Shown here: positions 22,141-33,850 of the stretch, in pieces | Layout of the letters: each line of letters begins with the position of its first letter | How positions within the stretch are numbered: position 1 is the first letter of the stretch | Source: Sarcophilus harrisii | Taxonomy: Eukaryota > Chordata > Mammalia > Dasyuromorphia > Dasyuridae | NCBI RefSeq assembly: GCF_902635505.1 | Contig: NC_045428.1 | Location: 301,187,107 to 301,251,106 of the forward strand | DNA: 64,000 nucleotides | Reading direction: 5' to 3' | The notes under the pieces: generated by a model | The model's input: only the letters and a program-made list of their open reading frames with translations | Told to the model about the DNA's origin: nothing | Database searches by the model: none | Translations under genes and position numbers: made by a program

Positions 22141-23680
22141 CTTATTCTCCTCTTCCCCATAACAACTTCTATAAAATTTCCCCACTCTCCTTTCTCCTTG
22201 ACTCCCACACCTTTGTTCTTCACTTAGTGACCTCTTCATCTCCTCTCCTGAGAATGGTTTCCATTGAAGCCATAGGTTATAAATCCCTTATTCCATACTT
22301 CAAAAGTATTCTGTATATTCATCTATCTTTGTTCCATTCTCTGAGGAAGTCCCTTCTCTTCCTGAAGCTTGGGACATCCATCATTCCATCTCTCTCTTTC
22401 ATCCTATATATCTCTCCTTCAACTGACTCCTTTTTGCTATCTACAAACATCCCCAAGTTTTCCTTGGCATTCAAAAAACCCTTGTTTATCTATGTCATCT
22501 TCTTCAAGATATCATCATGTCTGTCACTTTCATTTCATTCCCAAACTCCTAAAAAAGACTTGTCTCCTTTATGCCTTTATTTTTTCATCATCCCATCACT
22601 TCTCAACTCCCTGTAATTCGGTTTTCAGCCCTACCACTAAAACTGCTGTTGGCCAATCTCTTATTTACCAAATACAGAGACTTTGTTGTGGTTTGAGGGA
22701 GGGTAAGGAGTCAGCAATGATACCAAAGTTGTGGGTCTGAATGACCAGGAGAGTGGTCCCTTAAACTAAAAGTAGGGAAGTTTAGAAGAGGGATAGGTTT
22801 GGGAGTAAAAGGGACGATAATGAGCTCTAATTTTGACATGCTGAGTTTGTGATACTTGTTGGACATCCAATAATCCTAAGTGATCAATAGGCAGTTGATC
22901 ATGCAGGACAAGAATTCAGAGACACAGAAAATAGAGCTATAGATAGTCTCCTTGACCCCTCTGCCGATTTTGAAACAGCAGATCAGGTCTGAATACTCTC
23001 TGCTCCCTTGGATTCCATGAAATTATGAGCTCTTGGCCTTGGTCCTACCAGTTTGACTAGTCCTGTATTTCTTTTGTTGGGTCATAGATCTAGAGTTGAA
23101 AGATTGCCCTCCCAGTGGTCATCACCTTCCTTTTTTTGCAAATGAGGAAACTGAGGCTCAAGAAAGTTAAGTCAAATTCCTCAGGTTCACAGAGGTAGCA
23201 AGTTGTCAAAAGCAGGATCTGAACATCTCACCAAGCTATCACCACTACACAAATGATTCACAAATCTAAATATCCAGCCTTAGTTTTTCTCTTTCACTTC
23301 TACTATGCCTTTAGAACATCTCCATCAGAGGAGCAGTGAGGTGGTGCAGTGGATTCCAGCTCTGGAATTAGGAAGAGCTGAGTCCAAATTTGGCCTTAGC
23401 TGTATGGCCCTAGGCAAGTCACTTATCCTGAATGCCTCAAAAGAAAAAAAAAAAAAACGTTTCTACTAGGATATCCCAGGGATGTCTCAAATTCAACCTG
23501 TTGACCTGGTTTTATCACCTTGAACTTCCCTCTCCCTTACTTCCCATATCCAATAAGCTGCCAAGTCTTATTGATTCTACCTTCATAATACATCAGATCT
23601 ACAAATACTTTTCTCTCCCTTTACTGGACCCTTGTATTAATCCAGGACCTTATCCCTTACATTACTATGGGGGAAGCATT
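22140..23680 (+). mobile_element. Long L2 LINE with several later insertions
   Basis: L2 ORF2 runs in order: 22140-22690 (reads KLLKKT...CNSVFSPTTKTAVG, matching the L2 motif with GFRPHHSTETAL), 22955-23090 (CTCCTTGACCCCTCTGCCGA), 23260-23325 (AATGATTCACAAATCTAAAT) and 23458-23680. It is broken by a long-repeat piece (22690-22955), a reverse MIR (23090-23250) and a tRNA-SINE (23326-23457). The ORFs of 159 and 123 codons here are L2 remnants. Confidence 0.75.
23326..23457 (+). mobile_element. tRNA-SINE inside L2
   Basis: GAGGTGGTGCAGTGGATTCC, CCTAGGCAAGTCACTTATCC and an A-tail. Confidence 0.8.
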
Positions 23681-23775
23681 TTGTTACAGAGGGAGGAGTT
23701 CTGGTTCTGGAGTTAGAAAACCTGGGTTCAAATCCTGGTTTATTAATTTTATGATCTTAAATGAGTTGCTTATTT
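23675..23775 (+). mobile_element. MIR fragment
   Basis: GGAGTTAGAAAACCTGGGTT and CAAATCCTGGTTTATTAATT. Confidence 0.65.
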
Positions 23776-23776
23776 G

Positions 23777-24555
23777 AAGCTATGCCCAAAGGGCTACCAA
23801 ACTGTGCATATCCTTTGATCCAGGAGTGTCTCTACTGGGTCTGTATACCGCAGAGATCCTAAAGGAGGGAAAGGGACCCTCATGTTCAAAAAGGTTTGTG
23901 GCAGCCCTTTTTGTAGTAACAAGAAACTGGAAACTGAATGGATGCCCATCAGTTGGAGAATGCCTGAATAAATTATGGTACATGAATGCTATGGAATATG
24001 CAATATGGAAAGAAACAACCAGAAAGGTGATTTTAGAGAGGCCTGGAGAGAGTTACATGAACTGATGTAAAATGAAGTGAGCAGAATCAGTAGATCATTA
24101 AACATGGCAACAAGAAGACTAAATGATGATCATTTCTGGTGGACATGGCTCTCTTCAACAATGAGATGATTCAAACCAGTGCCACTTGTGCAGTAATGAA
24201 GAGAGCCATTTACACCCAGAGAGAGAATTGTGGGAACTGAATGTGGATCACAATATAGCATTCTCACTCTTTCTGTTGTTGTTTGTTTGCATTTTGTTTT
24301 CTTTCTCAATTTTTTTCTTCCTTCTTGATCTGATTTTTCTTGTGCTGCAAGATAACTGTATAAATATGTATACACATATTGGATTCAACATATATTTTAA
24401 CATATTTAACATGTATTGGACTACCTGCCAGCTAGGGAAGAGAGTGGGGGGAAGGAGGGGAAAATTTGGAACAAAAAGTTTTGCAAGGATCAATGTTGAA
24501 AAATTACCCATGCGAATGTTTTGTAAATAAAAACTTTAATTAAAAAAAAAAAAGA
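23777..24555 (+). mobile_element. 5'-truncated L1, ORF2 C-terminus and 3' UTR
   Basis: Encodes the end of L1 ORF2 (LLGLYTAEI-type start, NWKLNGCPSVGECLNKLWYM), then the 3' UTR and poly(A) at 24540-24552. The frame is broken after the shared segment. Confidence 0.85.
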
Positions 24556-24699
24556 AAGAAATGAGGGTAGGAAAGAGTTAAAATATAGGTAAGCAATATT
24601 TAAGGAAAGAAATTCTTAGTACTGGAGAGCCACAATGTTGTTGATAGGCAAATAAAAAGGGGTCAATAAAGAGGGAAAGATTGATGACCAAAAAAAAAA

Positions 24700-25110
24700 A
24701 AAAAAGTTTAACCTTTTACATGAAGTCTTTCCTGGTTCCTTCAGTTGTTAGTATGTTCTCTGTCTCCAAATCACCTTGCACTTGCTTATCTGTATGATGC
24801 TGTTAAATCTGCTCTTGTATCCCTCAGAAATATATGTGAAGCACTTTGCAAACCCTAAAGTGCTATATAAATATAAACTACTATTATTATTCCTATAAGC
24901 TCTTTGAAAGTGGAGACTATCATTTTTGTCCTTATAGCCTAAGAACATAGAAGCAGAGCACAGGGAATATAGGAGTACTTACTAAGTGTTTCTTGCTTTC
25001 ACTGAATTTTTCATAATCACATAGAGTAATTAAATAGTCAATATGGGATGCAAACCTAGGTCCTTTGCCTCCAAATTCAATGTTTTTCCTATGATTCCAG
25101 ATTCTGCTTC
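24700..25110. mobile_element. L2 3' end (+) with MIR pieces
   Basis: L2 tail 24700-24990 (AGTCTTTCCTGGTTCCTTCA), interrupted by a MIR 3' end at 24828-24892 (AGCACTTTGCAAACCCTAAA). A reverse MIR piece lies at 25010-25110. An A-run is at 24691-24706. Confidence 0.65.
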
Positions 25111-25180
25111 TTGCTCTTCACAGGAAAGGGGTTCTGAAGTCTGGCTAGGGAAAGGAATTAGGATGAAAAAACAGACTTAC

Positions 25181-25671
25181 CTCCCTTCAAGCAACAGAGA
25201 AAGGCGGTTGATAGGTGTCTCACCTTCCACGGCATAAGTCTGCTCAGTAGCTAGCGACAAGACTCTCTCCTCACAGCAGCGGACAATTTCTTTGTATGTT
25301 TGCAGGGGTACCTGCAGAGGCAGGTACAGGGTCTTGTAGAGGTAGTCAAACTCTCCCACGTAGTTATTCTGCCGCAGTTGGAATATCAAATGAGCCAGCT
25401 GGATCAGGCAGATCATGACCAGAAGGAAACTCCAGATAAAGATGTCTAGCCCGCAGGCAAAAAACCAGCCCCACAATGCATAGCACAAGAAACCAATTGC
25501 TAGGAAGCTGAAAATATAGAAGCAACCATAGACACCACTTCCCCCCATGAAGCCCAGGAGTACAAAGCAATTGGCGAGGTGATAAAGTGCCCCTTCCGAA
25601 TCGTGCCGCCATCGTCCGCACAGGGGGACTTGCCAAAGGAGTTGGTCCAAGATCGTAGCATTATGACCCAT
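25181..25671 (-). CDS. POPDC2: POPDC2 coding exon 1 (residues 1-163 plus 2 nt)
   Basis: First coding exon of Popeye domain-containing protein 2, a cAMP-binding membrane protein of heart and skeletal muscle that modulates membrane trafficking and the TREK-1 potassium channel. The reading starts at ATG 25671 (MGHNATILDQ) and ends at a consensus donor (GGGAG|GTAAGT) at 25181/25180. The protein has an extracellular N terminus with an N-A-T glycosylation sequon at residue 4. Three hydrophobic segments follow at about residues 29-47, 49-71 and 76-98. The start of the cytoplasmic Popeye domain then includes PLQVPLQTYKEIV and EQTYAVEGETPINRLSLLL, nearly identical to what I recall of human POPDC2. The exon is 491 nt and ends in phase 2, which exon 2 completes. 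Assignment is very secure; the start is the first ATG and aligns with the human start. Confidence 0.96.
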
Positions 25672-26300
25672 CTTTCAAAGGGGTATTTGGCTTAAAACTG
25701 CCCTGACATGGGAAATCAAAAAAATATAGGAATCTACTCAAAAGACTTGAAAAACCTTCTCACCTTTTGGCAACTTGCTGGCCCAATTGAGACTGACTTC
25801 TTCAGGGGAAAGTTTCAGCACAATTTTGGAGAGATTCCAAAGCTTGGAGAGTTAAGGGGCTTTTTCCCTGTTGGAACTTGCCAGTCCTTCCCACTGTGGC
25901 CCTAGTAAGTCTGTTTGGCTACAAGCCCCTCCCTGGCAACGACATCCAACTGCTAGAATTGGAAGAAAAAAAAGAACACCAAAAAATATTGGAAGGAAAA
26001 ATAACAACAAAAATTTGCATTAGGAAAAAAATATATATAGCCTGTGACTAGAATTTCTCCAGGTTATTGAAGAAAGCAGGTCTCAGGCTATTCACTGCTT
26101 CACAGGAGGGGAAAGAGAGCAAGAGCACGTCCACGTGTTTCACTTGGAATGCCTATCTCTTGGCCACCGAAATAGGAGTGACCCTACATGGATACCATGT
26201 TTGGAATTAGAATGCAAGGAGCAGGGACAGTGAGAAAAAGCAGGAACCTGTCAGACAGACAGGCAGGCAGGCATGCAAAGGTCACTTAACATAGCTCAGG
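25672..26300 (-). promoter_or_regulatory. POPDC2: Sequence upstream of POPDC2 (5' UTR/promoter candidate)
   Basis: About 630 bp of apparently unique sequence directly 5' of the POPDC2 start, with no CpG island, as expected for a tissue-restricted muscle gene. A TATA-like AT run reads on the minus strand at about 26042-26026, and a palindromic E-box CACGTG sits at 26132-26137. The transcription start cannot be fixed from sequence. These sites are weak evidence individually. Confidence 0.35.
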
Positions 26301-26780
26301 GGAATTAGATAAGCCCATCGCCTAAGTGAGGGAAGAAAGCCTTAGAAGCCAGTTGAAGTAACCCCTTTATTTAGAAAATAGTAAAGCAAAACTCCTCTTC
26401 ATCAAGATTTCTTTGTCTTTAACTACTGAGGTTAATGAAAGTTTAAGTTAAAATTTTCTTGAGCTTGTATGGATATCTTAATATGATAATATTCCAAAAT
26501 ATTATATAATTTTAATTGATAGTTTTTGGTTTAGGGGTTGAGAAATCACCTTTTATGATAATACTGTTCAGAGTCCCCTTGAGGATGATTGAATCCCTCT
26601 TCTGATATAATAATATAGACAAATTAAATAGAATATAATATTTCCAACACATTGCAAAAAATGAGATTATTGTAGGAAAAAACCATTGTGTTGTCCATGT
26701 GCAATCTACCAAGCTCTGTTAAATTCTACCTCCATTAAATGTCAGCATCACTGACAAATATTTATTCACGGGGTAGAGGA
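26300..26780. other. Unassigned intergenic AT-rich sequence
   Basis: Nothing recognised. Confidence 0.4.
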
Positions 26781-27170
26781 TAATAGGAATATAGGATTAA
26801 AGCTGGCAGTGGTGTTAGAAGTAATATATCTAGTCTGATCCCCTCTTTTTCTCATATCCTGGCCAGAATCATGGTCCAAGGTCCTCCTTTTTGAGGAAAC
26901 CCAGTCTGTTTGCTTCAGTTTGCTCATCTGTAGCTCCCCTGAGCTAAAGAAGGAAATGGCAAACTGCTCCAGTATCTATGCCAAGAAAGCTCTGAATGAG
27001 GTTATAAAGAGCTAGACATGACTGAAAAACAATTGAATAGCAACAAATAAAAAAGCAAGAGAAGTGATATGACCGAAGTCATACAGAAAGTAACAAAAGA
27101 GCCAGGATTTGAATCTAGGTTCTCTGTCTCTAAATCACAATTCTTTCTATTGCATTACTTCCATTTTGCA
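26780..27170 (-). mobile_element. MIR split by a SINE
   Basis: A reverse MIR (26780-26870 and 27060-27170; GCCAGGATTTGAATCTAGGT) is interrupted by the 3' half of a plus-strand tRNA-SINE (about 26900-27055; GAAGGAAATGGCAAACTGCT). Confidence 0.65.
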
Positions 27171-27259
27171 AAACAAAATGACCAGAAGCAAAGTTTTCAA
27201 ACCAGGCTGATTTCTAAGGACCATCTAACATATTTTGGAAAGAACATTTGAACCACAAG

Positions 27260-27510
27260 TCTTAATTCTTAAAGACTGGTCCTGGTTCTAGGACCAGCAC
27301 TGCCCCCTTCACTAGCTGTCTGATGTTAGGCAAGGCAATAACCTCTACATAACCTCTAAGGTCTCTTTTCAGCCTTAAAATCTGGGATCCAATGAACCAC
27401 CATGGATCACTAGTCCTCTTTTTCAAAATATGGCAAAAACAATATGGGCTGAGCCCCATAGATGCAGTACTTTGTAAATCCCCAGATACTACATAAATAT
27501 CAATTTTTGT
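27260..27510 (+). mobile_element. MIR
   Basis: TAGCTGTCTGATGTTAGGCA, CCTCTAAGGTCTCTTTTCAG and a CACTTTG-like 3' part at 27465. Confidence 0.6.
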
Positions 27511-27890
27511 TCAGTAATTTTTCAGTCATGTATGATTTTTTGTGATCCTATTTGGAGTTTTCTTGACAAAGATACTGGAGTTGTCTGCTATTTCCTTCTC
27601 CAAATCATTATACAGATAAGGAAATGATTTGAACTTAGGTTTTCCATACTTCAGGTCCAGTGCTCTATCCTCTGAGCCACCAGCTACCTTGTAAATGCCA
27701 GTGTCATTATTGTTATTATTATTATTATTATTATTACTATTACTGCTTCTGAAGTCAAGCATCAGAGTTACAAAAGTGATGGGACTGCCCCAGCCAAATC
27801 CTTTTCCCTTATTTTCCACTATGTCTGTATTCCAAATCAAAAGCAGAGCATAAACAGATGTTTTGGTTTTGATGTTTGCAAAGATTCTGT
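27510..27890 (-). mobile_element. tRNA-SINE, then an ATT repeat
   Basis: Reverse SINE 27510-27695 (TTGTGATCCTATTTGGAGTT, CTATCCTCTGAGCCACCAGC). A TTA/ATT repeat at 27708-27742 makes a poly-Asn shadow ORF. 27745-27890 is unassigned. Confidence 0.75.
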
Positions 27891-27892
27891 TT

Positions 27893-28362
27893 CGACTTAT
27901 ATGAACTGATGTTGAGTGAAATGAGCAGGACCAGAAGATCATTACAACTTCAATAACAATACTATATGATGATCAATTCTGATGGACGTGGCTCTCTTAA
28001 ACAATGAGATGAACCAAATCAGCTCCATTTGTTCAATAATGAATAGAACCAGCTACACCCAGCAAAATAACTCTGGGAAATGAGTGTGAACCACAACATA
28101 GCATTTCCAATCCCTCTGTTTTTGTCCACTTGCATTTTTTATTTCCTTCACAGGTTAATTGTACATTATTTCAAAGTCCGATTCTTCTTGTGCAGCAAAA
28201 TAACTGTATAGACATATATACATATATTGTATTTAACATATACTTTAACATATTTAACATATACTGGTCTACCTGCCATCTGGGGGAGGGGATGGAGGGA
28301 AGGAGGGGAAATATTGGAACAAAAGGTTTTGCAATTGTCAATGCTGAAAAATTACCTGTGCC
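27893..28362 (+). mobile_element. L1 3' end
   Basis: TGAGTGAAATGAGCAGGACC through GGTTTTGCAATTGTCAATGC, same subfamily as 61679-62848. Truncated at both ends, no poly(A). Confidence 0.85.
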
Positions 28363-28455
28363 TCAAATTTCTCACCCACAAAATAGATCTTTTGATGCTT
28401 TGATTATCCTCATTAGGAATAGATGAAGATGATGTCCAGTGATATGGTTAATAAT

Positions 28456-28705
28456 AATAATAGCCAGTGGGCAGCTAGATGGTGCATTGGATAGAGCACC
28501 AGGCCTGTAGTCAAGAAAAGTTGAATTCAAATCTAGTTTCAGACACACACTATTTGTGTGACCCGTCATTTAACATGGTTTGCCTCAATTTCCTCATCTG
28601 TAACATTAGCTGGAAAAATAAATGACAAACCATTCCTGTATCTTTGGCAAGAAACTTCCAATTAGGACATAAAGAGTCAGACACTACTAGAAATGATTAA
28701 ATAAG
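28456..28705 (+). mobile_element. tRNA-derived marsupial SINE (MAR1-like), near full length
   Basis: GGGCAGCTAGATGGTGCATT head, TCAATTTCCTCATCTGTAAC, AGAGTCAGACACTACTAGAA end. Confidence 0.88.
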
Positions 28706-28950
28706 AACAATAGGTAGCACTGTTGTAGTGCCTACTGTGTGCCAGGCATTGTACAAATATTTTCTCATTTTCTCAACAACCCAGGGAAATAAGTGCTCTT
28801 ATAACCCATTTTACAGATGAAAAAAACTGAGGTAAACAGAAATTAAGCAATTTGTCCAGTATTATATTGTTAGTAAGTGTCTAAGAAATTTAAACTCAAG
28901 TCTTACTGACTTCAGGCCTACAGCTCTATTGCAACCACTTAATCACTCCT
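28705..28950 (-). mobile_element. MIR
   Basis: TAGTGCCTACTGTGTGCCAG, CCCATTTTACAGATGAAAAA, CTTACTGACTTCAGGCCTAC. Confidence 0.8.
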
Positions 28951-29455
28951 ATTTTGCTGGATTCTTATTTATTTTGTTATAACCACTTGAATATAGAGCA
29001 TTTCCAAGTAGGAGCTTCCAATATCATCCACAAGACCATATCACATTCACTGGAAGATAGTGCTATGATGAGTAACTAAAGGCAAAAGGAAAGCTTTTAA
29101 GGAGATTGTAAAAGCAGAATAAGAGAATTCAGAGAAGGAAATTGCACTTTGAGAATTGAGAGGTGAACAGACTCTGATGAACAGCATGATGAAGTCCAAG
29201 ATGTAGCCATGTTGATAGCTGGCTAAAGCATAGGAGAGGTGCAGAAATTATGAGACATCTTTAAGAGTCATTTACATAGATTTTAAAATCTCCAAGGACA
29301 AAAGAGAGGGAAACCATAAACCAGGGAGTAAAGATATAGGGAAGATCGCCCAAATTCTGAATTCACAGGATCTAAAATGATGAGAATTTACTGCATTATA
29401 ATGTGAAAGAAGATAATAAAACCTTCACATGTGCCAGGCAAGAGATGGCTTTCTT
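28950..29455. other. Unassigned sequence
   Basis: No clear repeat or gene. Confidence 0.4.
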
Positions 29456-29690
29456 TTCTTTTTTTCCATTTTCAGATAATTCTTTTTATTAGTTTTTTAT
29501 TTAAAAAAAAAGATTAGTTTTCAGTATTTGCTTTTACAAGATTTTGATCTACATCATATTTTTGTAATCATATTATGTTATATTATACATGTACAATCAT
29601 ATTAAACATATTTCCACATTAGTCATTTAGTGAAAGATGATTTTCTTTAAAAACACACACATACACACATATACACACACACCCTCTCTG
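29456..29690 (-). mobile_element. L1 3' UTR fragment and CA repeat
   Basis: Reverse L1 3' end (TATACATGTACAATCATATT), then a CACACA tract at 29651-29686. Confidence 0.75.
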
Positions 29691-30370
29691 TTCGCCATCC
29701 CACGGGGCTTTAAGGTACTATTAATGATGCAAAGATGAAAAAATGCAACATTAAAATGGAGAAAGGAATATGTCCCCAGAAAAGAAAGGCTAGGGCAAAA
29801 GGACAATGTCCCCTCCTTCTGGCAATAGATCACAAGCTGTAATTTCAGTGGTTAAACCAGGGGATTTCCACTTCTTTCCTTTTATATCCCACATCTGATA
29901 TCCCTTTAAGAAACAATTATAATCTTCCACTCTATTCACAAACATCTGGGGTTGTTGAAAATTTTTTTTTTTTTACTGCATGGGAGGCATGTAAGGGAGT
30001 CATCAAAATTGTGAAACGCCATAAGTCTCTGCATGAGATAGAATTTCAAAGTAGGTCATCTTTCTGGGCTAAATTCCCAGTTAGCATACCTGACATACTA
30101 TTGTTGCTGGCATTGGTCCTTTAAAGAAACATCAGCAATTTGTGGCTGTTTACTGACCATTCACCTGTTCTCCCATCTATTCATTCAGTCTCTCTTTCCA
30201 AATCCTGTGTCTTTTTAGATTTCTACCCACCCACTGTTTGGAGCTTGTAAATGTCTATGGATATGCCTATTTCTACACATGGTACTATGGCAATTGGGAG
30301 TCTGCTTTGTAATCTCCAATTTGAGATACCAGTGAGTTACTAGCCGGAATAATATCCCATCGTCAACTTA
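29690..30370. other. Unassigned intergenic sequence
   Basis: Nothing recognised. Confidence 0.4.
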
Positions 30371-30730
30371 GTTAAATTAATATTTAATAAATGCCTACTA
30401 TGTGCAAAGCACTAATGCTACCTACTAGGGATACAGAAATGAAAAATGGTACCACCTTCAAAGAACTTACAATGTGATAGGGCAAGTGTAGAGTATCTAT
30501 ATTAATATATATGATCTAAAGCAGTTAGGTAACCCAGTGAATTAAGTCCTGAACCTGAGTCAGAAAGACTGGAGTTCAATGACTTAAGCACTGTCTGCCT
30601 CGATTTCCTCAAATGCAAGATGGGGATAATAATACTATTACCTCACCTACAACACCAGGGTTGTTGTGAGGCTAAAATAAGATATTTGTTAAATTCTTGG
30701 CAAAGCTTAAGAGTATTGTGATGATGATGA
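30370..30730 (+). mobile_element. Long dispersed repeat 5' end, then SINE
   Basis: 30370-30500 carries AATGCCTACTATGTGCAAAG. 30515-30730 is a MIR/tRNA-SINE mosaic (AGATGGGGATAATAATACTA). Confidence 0.65.
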
Positions 30731-31420
30731 TATGAAAAAGGTAGAAAAGAAAGTTAAGGTCTTTTTCAGAAAATTTAAGAAGGTAGAGACTCCTTTTAGC
30801 TTTAGGATAGAGGACATTAAGGAAAATTTCATGGGGAAAAGTGGTATATGAGTTTCCTAAAAGTAGAGATTTTAATTCATGGAGAAGAAAAGAGAAAATG
30901 CATGGGGGTGGGAAAGGAAAGAACAAGATCAGAAAACAGTTGGCAGGTTTTTCTAGACTGGAAGTAACACAAAATAAGGCTGAAAAGGTAGGTTGTAATC
31001 ACATTGTGGATCCTCCTTTAATCATCTTTGAAGGTGATGTGGTTCTTTTCCTTACCCAGAAAGACACTTTTTATTATTTTTGTACTTGATCTCATTTCTT
31101 CCTATCTCTCCCAAGTTTGTATCCACAATAATTCTTTCTCTCCTTCCGTATCCCTCTCTTTTTCTGTTTTCCCCCCTTCCCTCCCTTTACTTTCTCTCCT
31201 TTTTTCAATGTCTATAAATGCTCAACTCTGCCCTGTCCTTAGGTAATCTCCCTTCAAGCATCCTGAGCATTATTTGTTAATATTCCCTCCAACAGAATGT
31301 TTCTTAACTACTTTTCTCAACAGGAAGGTGTCATGTTTTCTCACCAGTTCTTGCTCAACAGAACCAAACTTAATTCCCAAACAATCCCATTAACAGTTGC
31401 CCCATTAACAATTCTAGAAT
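30730..31420. other. Unassigned intergenic sequence
   Basis: No gene or repeat recognised. ORFs of 72-84 codons have no family. Confidence 0.4.
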
Positions 31421-31790
31421 GGACCAATGTTTCATGCAAATAACCTGACCTAGACACTCAAAAATCTTAAATGGATCTCCATTGCCTATGAGGAAAAATA
31501 CATCCCGCCTTGACATTTAAAATTCTTCAGTTTGACTCCCATTTACCTACCCAACCTTATTTCATACTATTCATACCATTTCTTTTCATGTGTTCTATAT
31601 TCTGTTCAAACTGAACTACCAGCCATTTATTCCCCCAAATACTCCCATTTCTTGCTTCTTCATGTATTTACAGTGTTCCTCATGCTTGAAAGTGTGCTCC
31701 TCTCCATCACTTCTGGGAAATCTTAGAAATCTTCAAAACTTTACTCATGTGCTACATTTTCAGGAAAGCCTTTCCTTGTAATATTCTCCT
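31420..31790 (+). mobile_element. L2 LINE 3' part
   Basis: TTAAATGGATCTCCATTGCC, CAGGAAAGCCTTTCCTTGTA and the coding region between them are L2. Confidence 0.8.
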
Positions 31791-31795
31791 CTAAA

Positions 31796-32320
31796 ATGTA
31801 ATATTCTCTGGGAGCAGGTTTCTTGGGGGGCTTCTGGGAGCAGCCTTCATTTCAGCTCAGTGATCTCCCCAAATGCAGCCAGGAGTTAAAGTCCAAATCC
31901 TTTATTGTTTTCTTCAAAGTCTTGTCTCTTTTCCTGGGGCCCAGTTAGCTTTAATAGAGGCCTCTCTCTCTCTCCTTGTTTCCAAGAGCTCCTGTCACTA
32001 GCCCTCTGCCTCTGCCAACTTCAGCCTCCAGCCAGCACAAAGGTGTAAGATGGAATGAATCTATCTCCTCCTTGGAGAGCTTCTAGTGGGCTTCTGTGTC
32101 TGGCCCTGAGAGCTTCTTGCTTATATGCTGTACACTGAGTATACCCATCAATCATTGTATCACTAGGAAATCATTATTTGCTGTAGCACTGTAATCAGTG
32201 CTAAACTAGATTTAACCACTGTCTCCTCAATTCCACTTAGTACCTTGTTTCAAATTCTGGCCCATAATATCTCCTTGTAGGATCAGATCAATCATTCTGT
32301 GTTGGAATCTTTACAAAGTG
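31796..32320 (-). mobile_element. Retroviral LTR fossil (minus)
   Basis: Solo LTR-like unit with a minus-strand AATAAA (about 31905) and a GC-rich R/U5 side at low coordinates. Related in sequence and order to the plus-strand LTR next to it (shared CTGGCTGGAGGCTGAAG). Broken and old; edges approximate. Confidence 0.55.
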
Positions 32321-32324
32321 TTAA

Positions 32325-32967
32325 GCCATTGGAGTTGATTTGATCTTAGAAAGAGATATTTTGGGCCAGAACTTGAAACAAAGTACTAAGTGGAACTGAT
32401 AGAAAACAATGCTTGAGTTCACACTTTTAGAGAGCTCATAAGTATCTAAGTACTCAATGGAGTTCACATGTTTGGGAGAATACAAGGCTGGCTTAGTCTG
32501 AATTCACACCTCCCTTGAAGTTCTTAGGACCAGAGAGCACTCTGGGAGATAACCCATAATCCCTGCCTCGAGAAGGAGGAGTTGACCTTTGGGAGATGAC
32601 ATATATGGAGGAAACTCTTAAAGCTAAGTAGAATTACTCTGGAACATCGACGGGGGTCGGAGACAGACACTCTGGAAGAAAGCCTTACAAGCCCACAGAC
32701 ACTCTGGAAGAAAGCCTTACAAGCCCTATCTTCCAGGCAGGAGAGATTCATTGCATCTTCCAACTTGGTACTGGCTGGAGGCTGAAGAAAGCAGAGGCAG
32801 AAGCCAAGGACAAAGCTGTAAGAGCTCAAGCAGAGAGATAGATCTCTGAACTAACCGGGCTAATTTGGAAGGAGAAATAAACGTTTGCATTTTTACCAGC
32901 CTGATGGATTTTGGAGTAATTATTGATTGTAACTGAAACTAAGTTTGCCCCCGGGAAAACCACCACA
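32325..32967 (+). mobile_element. Retroviral LTR fossil (plus)
   Basis: LTR-like unit ending CCACCACA at 32967, with AATAAA at about 32875. Inside is a 30-bp direct repeat (32664-32693 and 32696-32725). Its U3 start faces that of the minus LTR. No internal retroviral genes are attached. Confidence 0.55.
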
Positions 32968-32979
32968 ATACTGAAATAT

Positions 32980-33190
32980 GCTAAATTAGATAAATATTGT
33001 CTCTATCAATTCCACTGTCTTAGTACCTTGTAAGAATCCTAACATTTCCTAATGCCCCAAACGTTAACTACCCTCTAACTCAATTTTCCTTACACTATAC
33101 TTACTATCCTGTTTTATACTAAGTAGAATTTTTTCTCATATTGCCTTTATTATTTTTCTTTGAAACATGGGATTAGAAAAGCCATTTCTC
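32980..33190 (-). mobile_element. LTR fragment, then unassigned
   Basis: 32985-33050 repeats the U3 motif (TCAATTCCACTGTCTTAGTA) of the neighbouring LTR family. The rest is not recognised. Confidence 0.4.
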
Positions 33191-33192
33191 TA

Positions 33193-33850
33193 ACTGTTAA
33201 CAGACTGCACATAAAACTGCAAATCTACCATATACAATTTGCTACCTTTTAAAAAGAAGTTATATATATATAATATAGAATAAAATTATGTCCTTTTTTC
33301 TTCTCTCCCTTAATGCTAGAAATGGCTATCATTAGATACAAATAGTGTATGTATATACACATACATATATACACACATAACATACATGCATGCATTGTAC
33401 AAATAAAATATTCTATACATATTTCTATTTACCATTTCTTTCTCTGGATAGTATCTTTCTTTGTATGTCCTTCATATTTAATTTGGGACTTAGTCACTCA
33501 GTCACTCTTAAAACAATTCTGCTATTACTTTATATAACATTCTCTTGGTTCTGCTCATTTAGCTCATTATTTTGTGCGTCTTTCCATGCTTTTCTAAGAT
33601 CATTGGGTTTGTTATTTCTTATTGCAGAGTACCATTCTATCACAACCATGTACCACAACTTGTTGATGGTCATTCCTACAATTTCCTGTTACTTGCCACC
33701 ACAAATACAACTGCTATAAACATTTGGAAAAAGACTTAGCGGTATCACTGGTTCAAAGGATATAGGCAGCTTAATAATTCCTGGGACATAATTCCAGATT
33801 GCTATTGAAGTTGATTGGATCAATTTTCAATTCCTGTGGCAGAATTTAAG
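33193..33850 (-). mobile_element. L1 3' end with ORF2 C-terminus
   Basis: Reverse L1: TTGGTTCTGCTCATTTAGCT, AGTACCATTCTATCACAACC, ATCACTGGTTCAAAGGATAT are the L1 3' end in order. A TA/CA tract lies at 33345-33390. Confidence 0.75.

Larger units (their letters stand above)
12051..25180 (-). other. POPDC2: POPDC2 intron 1
   Basis: 13.1 kb intron between a GTAAGT donor (25180) and a CTTCAG acceptor (12051). It contains L2, L1, MIR and tRNA-SINE copies, given individually, and no further coding exon that I can recognise. Confidence 0.85.

Noticed and set aside
22137-22740. ORFs of 159 and 123 codons
   Set aside because: They are frames of an L2 LINE, not host genes.
27526-27942. 138-codon minus ORF with poly-Asn
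   Set aside because: Made by an ATT microsatellite between a SINE and an L1.
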